Shown: piece after piece, positions 34,317 through 41,062 of the stretch
How positions within the stretch are numbered: position 1 is the stretch's first letter
How the letters are laid out: each line of letters starts with the position of its first letter
Assembly: GCF_036687315.1 (NCBI RefSeq)
Contig: NZ_CP144683.1
Span: 806,001 to 870,000 of the forward strand
Reading direction: 5' to 3'
Length of the DNA: 64,000 nucleotides
Source: Sphingopyxis sp. TUF1
GTDB taxonomy: Bacteria > Pseudomonadota > Alphaproteobacteria > Sphingomonadales > Sphingomonadaceae
Made by a program: the position numbers and the translations under genes
Notes under the pieces: model-generated
What the model saw: the letters and a program-made list of their open reading frames with translations, nothing else
Databases searched by the model: none
Told to the model about the DNA's origin: nothing

Positions 34317-34383
34317 GAAACCGGGGGAGTAGTGGACGCTCCCCCGGTTTCCGATTGTCCGGCGCAAAGCGCCGGACAATCGG
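34317..34383. terminator. Tandem pair of perfect hairpins after the ParB-like gene
   Basis: First hairpin: GAAACCGGGGGAG / CTCCCCCGGTTTC, 13 pairs with a 9-base loop (34317-34329, 34339-34351). Second hairpin: CCGATTGTCCGGCGC / GCGCCGGACAATCGG, 15 pairs with an AAA loop (34351-34365, 34369-34383). There is no U-tract, so these are terminator-like or protein-binding sites rather than a classic terminator. Confidence 0.6.
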
Positions 34384-34424
34384 AGCTTGCCAAGTGACAG
34401 GGATTGATCGAAGATTCTGGGTCC

Positions 34425-35345
34425 ATGCGAACCGACGTCGATCATCTTCCGCCTGTGAAGCAGCGCGAGCTTGAGCGCATCGTCGAGATTCTCTTCGACG
34501 AGTTCGGGCAGGCAACCGAAAATGCGACCGGGCGCCGCAAGGGCGCCCGCATTCTCAAGATCGTCCTGTTCGGCAGCTACGCGAGGGGAGATTGGGTCGA
34601 CGCACCGGCATCTGCCAATCAATATAAATCCGACTACGACATTCTCGTCATCGTCAGCCAGAAGGAGCTGACCGACCGCGCCGCCTATTGGGCGAAGGCC
34701 GAGGAACGCCTGATCCGCGCCTACACCATCGAGAAGACTCTACGGACGCCGGTCAATTTCATCGTCCACTCGCTCCATGAGGTGAATGACGGGCTCGCGC
34801 ATGGCCGCGTCTTCTTCATGGAGGTTGCGAAGGACGGGATCGCGCTTTACGATGCCGATGATCGGGAACTGGCGACGCCCAAGCCCAAAACGCCGGAGCA
34901 GGCGCTTATCGCAGCGAAGGAATATTTCGAGGAGTATCACCCGAGCGCAATGCGTGCCTACGTCAATTTCGGCGATGATCTACATCGAGGCTGGAACAAG
35001 GACGCGGCCTTCATTCTTCATCAGGCAGCGGAAAGACTCTACAACTGTGTGCTGTTAACGCTGACCTTCTATACCCCGTATAACCATAACATAGCCTTCC
35101 TGCGTTCGCTGGCCGAAGGGCTCGATCGGCGCCTTTACGGTATCTGGCCCGAGACCAATCGCCGCGAACGCGCGATGTTCCAGAAGCTGAAGGAAGCCTA
35201 CACCAAGGCCCGCTACTCGAAACACTATAAGATCAGCGAGGGAGAACTGACCTGGCTCGGAGAACGCGTCGAGGAACTCGGTCGCGTTGTCCATCAGGTC
35301 TGCTGCGACAAGATCGCCGAACTCGAAAAGGTGGCGCGTCAATAA
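34425..35345 (+). CDS. MNT-HEPN single-chain protein (nucleotidyltransferase plus HEPN)
   Basis: Protein of 306 residues. Residues about 40-150 are a minimal nucleotidyltransferase with GSYARGDW (G50-S51) and the metal-binding D70-Y71-D72 (KSDYDILVIV). Residues about 155-300 are a HEPN domain (PEQALIAAKEYFEEY, AAFILHQAAERLYNCVLLTLTFYTPYNHNI) ending in KARYSKHYKI (R263, H267), the RNase-type motif. MNT and HEPN are often separate proteins of a toxin-antitoxin pair in which the nucleotidyltransferase modifies and silences the HEPN RNase. Here both are one chain. The ATG at 34425 was chosen over an upstream TTG. Role on the island is not known; defence or addiction is inferred. Confidence 0.85.
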   Translation: MRTDVDHLPPVKQRELERIVEILFDEFGQATENATGRRKGARILKIVLFGSYARGDWVDAPASANQYKSDYDILVIVSQKELTDRAAYWAKAEERLIRAYTIEKTLRTPVNFIVHSLHEVNDGLAHGRVFFMEVAKDGIALYDADDRELATPKPKTPEQALIAAKEYFEEYHPSAMRAYVNFGDDLHRGWNKDAAFILHQAAERLYNCVLLTLTFYTPYNHNIAFLRSLAEGLDRRLYGIWPETNRRERAMFQKLKEAYTKARYSKHYKISEGELTWLGERVEELGRVVHQVCCDKIAELEKVARQ

Positions 35346-35491
35346 GAGCCGCGGAGCACAACCCGCGCAGTGTCATAAATCGGCATCTAGTTTCGAGATG
35401 ATATGCCCAAAAATCCGGATGGCAGCTTGGGTTGGGCAGGCGGTTGCCATTAGAGCTATTTCAAACTATCTCCGGCAAAAGCGGGGGTATT

Positions 35492-36928
35492 ATGAACTTC
35501 AATCAATTGAAAAAAATCGTCTTGTCGGTCTCCATTACGGCGATGGTTGCCGGTTGCGGCGGTGGCGGAAATTCCGGCGGGGGGAATGTCGTCACCGTAC
35601 CGCCAACGCCGACTCCGACGCCCACGCCCACGCCCACGCCGACACCCACGGGGTCGGTCTTTTCAATCGGCTTTGGGGGGCCAGTCATCGGGACGGTCAC
35701 ATTCGACACAAACAACAGCGGTATATTCGACGATATCGTTCCGTCAGGCGGACAAGCTGTTCACGACATCCGTGTCGATGCGAGTCCGGCTGGTCAGTTC
35801 GGTCCAACAGCAATTGATCGCTTTGACGATAGTCAGATCACCGTGCTCCCAAACGCAACAATGCAAGGGGGCGGTATCGATACGCGCAGTGGTTATGTCT
35901 ATCTGGGGATGCGCGCACCAGCGGGAGCGACGACCTTGTCGCCCGCAACTTCCTTGCTGCGATCGATCGACGACGATCTGGTCGCAGGAAATATGGGTCT
36001 TGGGATGAGCGCGCGCGAACTTGCCACATTCGCCGCTGTGCCCGCCATGTCGGGCACCGATGCTACCAAGGCGACGCTCGGCCGCCGCGTCACTGCCTTC
36101 AATCTGAAACTCGCTGCCTATGCCGCGATCGGAAGCCCCGCCAATCAAGCTGTGCTACCCGATTTTCCGATCGTCTTTGATCAACAACTCGCTGCGGTTC
36201 TGGAGCGGCTCAAGGAGGGCCGGGTTGACCTGAACGACGAGGCGGTCATCCGAGCAATACTTGAACGGACGCCCCAAGCATCCGGCGCGTCTTCGTCGGA
36301 CGCGGGGCGGGCGGCGGCTGCGACCTTGCTTGCCCGATACTCCACGGCAATCGACACGTATTTGACCGAACCTGGGCGTGCTGCAGACATCGAACACGGG
36401 CTTCGGCTTATCGTTCTACCGGCCATCATCGATCTGTTCAGGAGCAGTGCTCCCGATACTTCCGACGCAAAGGCTATCACCGTCGATTCTCTGCTCGCGG
36501 CGTTTCGCGAGTTTTCTGAAATTCCTCCACCGACAATCTCTCCGCAAGGAATTATTAGAACGACGATCATCAGCAGCCTGATTGCCGTTACGGACTTTCG
36601 TTCGATTGATCGCACCGCAGCCAACGACACACTGACGCTTCGGGCCGGCTGCGACTTGGGCGGAGGTAATAATGCGTCGCCGATCTGCAACGACAGCGCG
36701 ATTAGTGGTTTCGTGGGCGTCGAACACCGGACGCTCACCCTTACTGCGATCCGCGTTCCAGACAGATTCTCCACACGGTTTAGCGCGAACATCGCGGCGA
36801 ATGGCGAAATCGTCTTGCGGCGATTGAATGGAGCAACCGGCCTCGTTTGGTTCGAGTATGATGAGCGCGAACCGGGAGGCTTAAGGGCAACTGGCCGTGT
36901 TTATGTGCGATTAGGCGGCATTTTCTGA
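35492..36928 (+). CDS. Hypothetical lipoprotein with Pro-Thr repeat
   Basis: Product of 478 residues. The signal peptide MNFNQLKKIVLSVSITAMVAGC has a lipobox cysteine at C22. A GGGGNSGGGN linker follows, then about nine Pro-Thr dipeptides (35605-35650). The mature part begins GSVFSIGFGGPVIGTVTFDTNNSGIFDD and is otherwise helical, with no domain I recognise. The Pro-Thr stretch would span the periplasm or peptidoglycan. GCGGGGG lies before the ATG. Codon use looks less GC-biased than in the chromosomal genes, in keeping with transfer. Confidence 0.75.
   Translation: MNFNQLKKIVLSVSITAMVAGCGGGGNSGGGNVVTVPPTPTPTPTPTPTPTPTGSVFSIGFGGPVIGTVTFDTNNSGIFDDIVPSGGQAVHDIRVDASPAGQFGPTAIDRFDDSQITVLPNATMQGGGIDTRSGYVYLGMRAPAGATTLSPATSLLRSIDDDLVAGNMGLGMSARELATFAAVPAMSGTDATKATLGRRVTAFNLKLAAYAAIGSPANQAVLPDFPIVFDQQLAAVLERLKEGRVDLNDEAVIRAILERTPQASGASSSDAGRAAAATLLARYSTAIDTYLTEPGRAADIEHGLRLIVLPAIIDLFRSSAPDTSDAKAITVDSLLAAFREFSEIPPPTISPQGIIRTTIISSLIAVTDFRSIDRTAANDTLTLRAGCDLGGGNNASPICNDSAISGFVGVEHRTLTLTAIRVPDRFSTRFSANIAANGEIVLRRLNGATGLVWFEYDEREPGGLRATGRVYVRLGGIF
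35605..35650 (+). repeat. Tandem hexamer repeat coding for Pro-Thr
   Basis: The unit CCNACG/CCCACG is repeated about eight times within the lipoprotein gene. Six-base units keep the frame, so slippage would change only the number of Pro-Thr pairs. Confidence 0.8.
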
Positions 36929-37287
36929 GCGCACCAAATTGGTGGCCAACAAAGACAACGCTATCGGGGGACACTGCAGAGTAAAGTGGCAAGAGCGCCG
37001 CTGATAGTTTCGCCAATTTCTCGGTGATCAATGCGGCACACTCGGGCTGGCTACGTTGAGGCTGACAGTTGGCCGCGCAGCCGCTCTTGTCGCGTCTCTC
37101 GGATTCTGGCACAGTCCCGTCTACGGGATGGAATGACTGGCGGCCATCTCCGAGGAACATCCTGCCAGCATCATGCAGGTCCGGCCCTAAGGTCGGGCAG
37201 TTGCTGTAGCCCGCGCTAGCGGCACGCAGCGAACACCGCTTGCACATTCGCGCATCGACGCGCGGACCGCCGTCGTGCGAGCTGAAA
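36929..37287. other. Intergenic region before the nucleotidyltransferase-sigma operon
   Basis: About 359 bases with no supported gene. It must contain the promoter of the three-gene operon starting at 37288. I see no clear promoter or repeat. Confidence 0.45.
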
Positions 37288-37776
37288 ATGAAAACCCCCT
37301 CCGACGTTTACGCGCGCGAAGTCGTGATGGCGCGCGTCGGTCATCTCATCCGCCGCAAGCAGCAGGAGGTCGAGCGGATTACGCGCATCCTGCGCGCCTG
37401 CTTCGACCCCGATGCCGTGCAGGCGCCCGAGCCGGGCGAGATCAGGCGCATTATCCTGATCGGTCCCTATGCGCGGAAGAATTGGTACGAGGACGAGGAT
37501 ACGATCAATTTTTCCGATTACGAGTTCTGGATCGTCGTCAATCATCCGCTGTTCAAGGAACCGGAATGCTGGAGCGGTGCCCGCGATGTCATCGACAGCG
37601 AACTCGGTAATCGCTGCGCCGTTGCCCTCGAACTCTATTCCAGAGCCGACATCCGCGTCGCCAAAGCCGAACGCGACACCTTTATCCTCGACCGGATCGA
37701 GGCGGGCATCACCCTCTATCGCGCCTCGCGCGATGCCCCGCTGAATGAACGCGATCGCGAGGGGGCGCGGCCATGA
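37288..37776 (+). CDS. Degenerate nucleotidyltransferase-like protein
   Basis: Protein of 162 residues that aligns with the nucleotidyltransferase half of the MNT-HEPN protein at 34425. IRRIILIGPYARKNWYEDEDTINFSDYEFWIVV stands against LKIVLFGSYARGDWVDA...SDYDILVIV. The catalytic GS has become G59-P60, and the metal-binding DxD has become D77-Y78-E79, so catalysis is probably lost or changed. There is no HEPN half. It is the first gene of an operon; its stop overlaps the sigma factor start (ATGA at 37773). A sensing or anti-sigma-like role is conceivable but unproven. Confidence 0.7.
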   Translation: MKTPSDVYAREVVMARVGHLIRRKQQEVERITRILRACFDPDAVQAPEPGEIRRIILIGPYARKNWYEDEDTINFSDYEFWIVVNHPLFKEPECWSGARDVIDSELGNRCAVALELYSRADIRVAKAERDTFILDRIEAGITLYRASRDAPLNERDREGARP

Positions 37777-38288
37777 GCGCGCGCCGGGAGATCGCGACAT
37801 TCGAGGATGTCTATCGCACCGAATATCCGCGCCTGTTGCGCAGGCTAAGGCGGCGGATGGGACCAGACGAAGCGCGCGACGTTGCGCAGGAAGCCTTCGC
37901 CCGGCTCCACTACAGCGGAAAGCTGCCGGTGCTGGACCAGCCCGGCGCCTATCTCAACCGGATCGCGCGCAATATGCTGATCGATCGAAAGCGCCGGCAG
38001 CGGCGAACGGGCGCGATCATCTATCCGCTGGACGAAGCGCGGGATGCACCGACGCGCTCCGAACAGACATGGCGGATCGAGGAAAGGGATTTGCAGCGCT
38101 TCTACCGGCGCACCGTGCGCGCGATGCCGCCCAAGACCCGCCGCGTGTTCGTGATGCACCGGATTCACCGTCTGACCTATAAGGAGATCGCCGCCGAGCT
38201 TGGCGTCTGTGTCGAGACCGTCGAATATCATATGATGCGTGCGCTCCGGCACTGCCGCGCGGCGGTCGCGGCAGAGGTGGCATCATGA
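37773..38288 (+). CDS. ECF-type RNA polymerase sigma factor (FecI-like)
   Basis: Sigma factor of 171 residues. Region 2 is FEDVYRTEYPRLLRRLRRRMGPDEARDVAQEAFARL, then YLNRIARNMLIDRKRRQRR. Region 4 is AMPPKTRRVFVMHRIHRLTYKEIAAELGVCVETVEYHMMRALRHCRAAV. This order resembles the FecI group. There is no adjacent FecR or TonB receptor; instead it overlaps a degenerate nucleotidyltransferase gene upstream and a sigma-region-4-like gene downstream, both by ATGA. It probably transcribes island genes; the target promoters are unknown. Confidence 0.9.
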   Translation: MSARREIATFEDVYRTEYPRLLRRLRRRMGPDEARDVAQEAFARLHYSGKLPVLDQPGAYLNRIARNMLIDRKRRQRRTGAIIYPLDEARDAPTRSEQTWRIEERDLQRFYRRTVRAMPPKTRRVFVMHRIHRLTYKEIAAELGVCVETVEYHMMRALRHCRAAVAAEVAS

Positions 38289-39232
38289 CCGGCCTCGATG
38301 ACCGTCGTCGCAGCGCCGCGATCGACCGATTGCCCGCGCTGCCGCGCGAGCTGTTCCTGCTCCACAACTTCTACGGCGTCGACATCGATGCGATGGCCGA
38401 CGCGCTTGGCGCGGATCGCGCGCGCATTGCCGCCTGCCTCGCCGATGCCCGCGCGATCGTCCGGGCGCATGTCTGCTGTACGGAGCCAGTCCCCAGCGTC
38501 AGATCGGCGACCGGCGCTTTGCAGGCGCATTTGCAGCAGGAGTATCGGCAAGCGCTCGCGGCCGTCTTCGCCGAGAGCGGCTATCCCAGCGAGGTGGCGT
38601 GGCCCGAGCCGATGGATAGTGTAGTGGCCGATCAGGAAGCGGCGGCGGCGTTCGTCGTGGCGCAATTGTCAGAAGCGCTACGCAAGGCCGTCTCGCGATC
38701 GCGCCGGGCCGGGGTCGCGACGGTCGATCAATGGCGTTTTGTCGCACCGTGGCGCCGGGTTCGGCGGCGACACCTGCTACGCGTCAACGACGCGCTCCAT
38801 TGCGCAGGTTGTCAGCCGTTCGACGAATGGCTGGCCGAGCGCCTCGTCCCCGACGGGCGCTATCCGCAGGGCTATGTGGTCCATCGACGGCGGCGAAGGC
38901 CGTTCCCGGAGGAGCGACCACCGACCGAGGCCGAACAAAATGGCGCGGAGATTGCCGACATTGTGCAGATACCGGAGCGGCTGGCCGAACAGCCGGACCT
39001 GATGCGGCACGTCTGGATATTCTTTCATCTATATGGCCGCCCCTATGACGAGATTGCGCGGCGGCTCGGTATCAGCCGCCGACGTGTCAAATGCCTTCGG
39101 GAGCGGGCCGAGTATGCGATCCTCGGCAAGCCTTATCCGTCGCTCGCTTTTCGCATCCGCTTCGCGCTGATGCGGAAGCGCCTGTCGTTCGCGTGGCGCT
39201 GGGACATCATCCGGTCCGCCTTTTATGGATAG
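38285..39232 (+). CDS. Protein with two sigma-region-4-like helix-turn-helix segments
   Basis: Protein of 315 residues. The N-terminus (LPALPRELFLLHNFYGVDIDAMADALGADRARIAACLADARAIVRAH, about 16-62) and the C-terminus (LMRHVWIFFHLYGRPYDEIARRLGISRRRVKCLRERAEYAIL, about 238-284) both look like sigma region 4 helix-turn-helices. The middle is basic and arginine-rich, with a VNDALHCAGCQPFDEWL segment. No region 2 is present. It is the last gene of an overlapping three-gene operon with an ECF sigma factor, so it may modulate that sigma factor or bind the same promoters. I do not recognise a named family. Confidence 0.7.
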   Translation: MTGLDDRRRSAAIDRLPALPRELFLLHNFYGVDIDAMADALGADRARIAACLADARAIVRAHVCCTEPVPSVRSATGALQAHLQQEYRQALAAVFAESGYPSEVAWPEPMDSVVADQEAAAAFVVAQLSEALRKAVSRSRRAGVATVDQWRFVAPWRRVRRRHLLRVNDALHCAGCQPFDEWLAERLVPDGRYPQGYVVHRRRRRPFPEERPPTEAEQNGAEIADIVQIPERLAEQPDLMRHVWIFFHLYGRPYDEIARRLGISRRRVKCLRERAEYAILGKPYPSLAFRIRFALMRKRLSFAWRWDIIRSAFYG

Positions 39233-39432
39233 GTGCCGGGCAACAGCTCATCGTAAAGCGGCCCCGAAATCCATATTTGGTTATCTATTGCAGCGGACGA
39301 TGACGCAATCGCAATAGCGGTGCCATCCCGCCTTTCACCCTCACAGATGGCGGCACCGCGAAGGACGGCGCGACGAGTTGGTCCCTGGTCGCGCCGTCCA
39401 TGTCGCATCGGCTTCCGTGCATCAGGAATTGA

Positions 39433-39456
39433 GGGGCCTGCCCCCTGACAGGCCCC
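39433..39456. terminator. Hairpin, possible terminator
   Basis: GGGGCCTG and CAGGCCCC pair around eight bases and are followed by ttcgg; no strong U-tract. Confidence 0.45.
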
Positions 39457-39527
39457 TTCGGCCTCGCTCCAAAGTGGGGGTATGAAGCGAGACCATGTCG
39501 TTCCTGCTCGTACGCCTCATAAAACAA

Positions 39528-39545
39528 CCCCGCCAAAAGGCGGGG
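39528..39545. terminator. Hairpin with AAAA loop, possible bidirectional terminator
   Basis: CCCCGCC-AAAA-GGCGGGG, with an outer pair cgtac / gtacg extending the structure. It lies between the sigma operon and mucR. Confidence 0.55.
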
Positions 39546-39705
39546 CGAGTTTGTACGCGGGCAGAATGATCATTCCGCCATACGCGCCGTTGCGATTCCG
39601 GTTCCCCGGCATAGGCCAAAATTCCGGTATAGTTACCGTTCTTGAAGCTACGGCCCGATCGGTGCATGTCGCGTGCCAAAATGGGTGCTGCGAAGGAGAT
39701 ATGCC

Positions 39706-40137
39706 ATGGAAGATCAGGAAACGCTGGTAACGCTGACAGCCGACATTGTTGCCGCGCATGTCGGCAACAATAGTGTCGCGATCTCCGACTTACCGTTGCT
39801 GATCCAGACCGTGCATGGCGCACTCGCCGGACTTGGCGATGCCGCCGAACCCGAAGTGAAGCAGGAACCGGCAGTATCGATCCGCGCGTCGGTGAAGCCC
39901 GATTACATCGTGTGCCTCGAAGACGGCAAGAAGATGAAGATGATGCGCCGTCACCTGATGACGCATTACAATATGACGCCCGACGACTATCGCGCCAAAT
40001 GGAACCTTCCGAAAGACTATCCAATGGTTGCCCCGAACTATGCCGAGAAGCGCCGCGTCCTCGCCAAAGAAATCGGCCTCGGCACGAAAGGCCGCGGCGG
40101 TGGCCGCAAGAAGGCATCAGCCCGCCGCACGAAATAA
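39706..40137 (+). CDS. MucR family transcriptional regulator
   Basis: Zinc-finger regulator of the MucR/Ros family, 143 residues. MEDQETLVTLTADIVAAHVGNNSVAISDLPLLIQTVHGAL is the helical oligomerisation part. The finger region is VKPDYIVCLEDGKKMKMMRRHLMTHYNMTPDDYRAKWNLPKDYPMVAPNYAEKRR, with the first zinc ligand pair reading CLED, a variant known in MucR proteins. AAGGAG lies 8 bases before the ATG. MucR proteins are H-NS-like silencers, and mobile elements use them to control their own transfer genes. It is convergent with the traC-traD operon. Confidence 0.93.
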   Translation: MEDQETLVTLTADIVAAHVGNNSVAISDLPLLIQTVHGALAGLGDAAEPEVKQEPAVSIRASVKPDYIVCLEDGKKMKMMRRHLMTHYNMTPDDYRAKWNLPKDYPMVAPNYAEKRRVLAKEIGLGTKGRGGGRKKASARRTK

Positions 40138-40140
40138 TTA

Positions 40141-40308
40141 TCAGACGTCCGCATCGGCTTGGCTGTCGAGCGCGGCGGCGATCATCGCCGCAAGCACTTC
40201 TTCGGCGCGAGCGCGGTCTTTCGGATCTTTCGCGTTGAGGTCGTGTCGCACCCATTGCGGGGCGCGCTCAAGCGCTTGATGGATGATGTCCGTGAGCGTC
40301 CCCGTCAT
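40141..40308 (-). CDS. Small protein at the end of the traC-traD operon (DUF6771-like)
   Basis: A 55-residue frame reading MTGTLTDIIHQALERAPQWVRHDLNAKDPKDRARAEEVLAAMIAAALDSQADADV. Its ATG overlaps the traD stop codon (ATGA at 40305-40308). I think it belongs to the small DUF6771 group seen with such transfer regions, from memory only. It is predicted to be all-helical and acidic at the end. Convergent with mucR, three bases apart. Function unknown. Confidence 0.75.
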   Translation of the reverse strand: MTGTLTDIIHQALERAPQWVRHDLNAKDPKDRARAEEVLAAMIAAALDSQADADV

Positions 40309-40562
40309 GATGCGCCTATGACAGTCTGATCATCATCGGGCAACGCTTCTGCCTCGAACGCGCGCTTGCCCTTGCGCTGCCAGCGGACAAGCGCGGTGTC
40401 GCGGTTTTCTCCACGCAGCTTGTCCGCGACCGCGAGGAACGCGCCGTAGAGTGTCGCGCGATCGTCGTCGGTCAGATCGATGAGCCCGGCCTTCGCGACG
40501 AGGCCGCCCAGTTCGATCAATTGCCGCGTTCGCTCGCGGCGCTTCACAACCCATTCGCGCAT
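40305..40562 (-). CDS. traD: Conjugal transfer protein TraD (Ti-type)
   Basis: Small transfer accessory protein of about 85 residues: MREWVVKRRERTRQLIELGGLVAKAGLIDLTDDDRATLYGAFLAVADKLRGENRDTALVRWQRKGKRAFEAEA. The KRRERTRQLIELGGLV segment is typical of TraD encoded next to Ti-like TraA relaxases; it is not the large coupling ATPase of the F system. Start choice is uncertain: in-frame ATGs at 40637 and 40712 would overlap traC. It lies 22 bases after traC. Confidence 0.85.
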   Translation of the reverse strand: MREWVVKRRERTRQLIELGGLVAKAGLIDLTDDDRATLYGAFLAVADKLRGENRDTALVRWQRKGKRAFEAEALPDDDQTVIGAS

Positions 40563-40584
40563 GTCGGTTCGCGCCTTTCGTGCA

Positions 40585-40890
40585 TCAGCGCGATGCCGCG
40601 CCGCCGCCGAGCGGTAGAGTGCCCTCCGGCTGCCCATCAGATCGCGGCGCAGGCTTTCGTGCCGTGCGCTGAAAGAAGGCCGCGCCCGCCTTGCGCCAGT
40701 CCTCCTTCGCATTTGCGTCTTTCGTCGTCACCGCGTCGAGCAATGCTCCGGCGAGCAAGTCGGCGTCGAGCGCATCGGCTCTCGTCGCAATGACGAGTTC
40801 GCCGAGCTGGCGAACGCGGCGTTCCTTGAGCAGCTTCGCCTTGTCGGCGAGCGCTTGCAGTTCCGAATCAAAATCCTGTGGCTTGCGCAT
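40585..40890 (-). CDS. traC: Conjugal transfer protein TraC (Ti-type)
   Basis: Accessory protein of 101 residues: MRKPQDFDSELQALADKAKLLKERRVRQLGELVIATRADALDADLLAGALLDAV. This helical KERRVRQLGELV pattern is usual for TraC beside Ti-type oriT, where it assists the relaxase. It is divergent from traA with the oriT in between and heads the minus-strand traC-traD-small protein operon. Confidence 0.88.
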   Translation of the reverse strand: MRKPQDFDSELQALADKAKLLKERRVRQLGELVIATRADALDADLLAGALLDAVTTKDANAKEDWRKAGAAFFQRTARKPAPRSDGQPEGTLPLGGGAASR

Positions 40891-41006
40891 CTGAAGTCTC
40901 CATTGAGTGACGATGCGGCTATGCTAGAAGAAAGCCAGCACTGGCGCAGTAGAGTCGCCGGGACAGGGTAACACAACCTAGTCCCTGCTCGGATTTTATT
41001 CGAGGA

Positions 41007-41033
41007 GGGCGCGCTTATACGTCGTGCCGACGT
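41007..41033 (+). other. Origin of transfer (oriT), Ti/RSF1010-like nic region
   Basis: GGGCGCGCTTATACGTCG (41008-41025, read across GGGC GCGCTTATAC GTCG) matches the nick region of MobQ-type oriTs. It is followed by a hairpin ACGTCG-TGC-CGACGT at 41019-41033. It sits between the divergent traC and traA genes, exactly where Ti-like elements carry oriT. The nick position is inferred. Confidence 0.8.
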
Positions 41034-41062
41034 GGCTTTTGAAGTGTAGATGGATGGCCGCA

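Larger units (their letters stand above)
39233..39705. other. Intergenic region upstream of mucR
   Basis: About 473 bases, no supported gene. Contains hairpins at 39433-39456 and 39528-39545 and a perfect 12-base palindrome GAATGATCATTC at 39564-39575. The hairpins may end the sigma operon; the palindrome may be an operator for mucR. Confidence 0.5.

Noticed and set aside
36780..37247. Minus-strand frame of 155 codons between the lipoprotein and the nucleotidyltransferase operon
   Set aside because: It overlaps the lipoprotein end antisense, has no ribosome-binding site or domain, and its composition is not protein-like.
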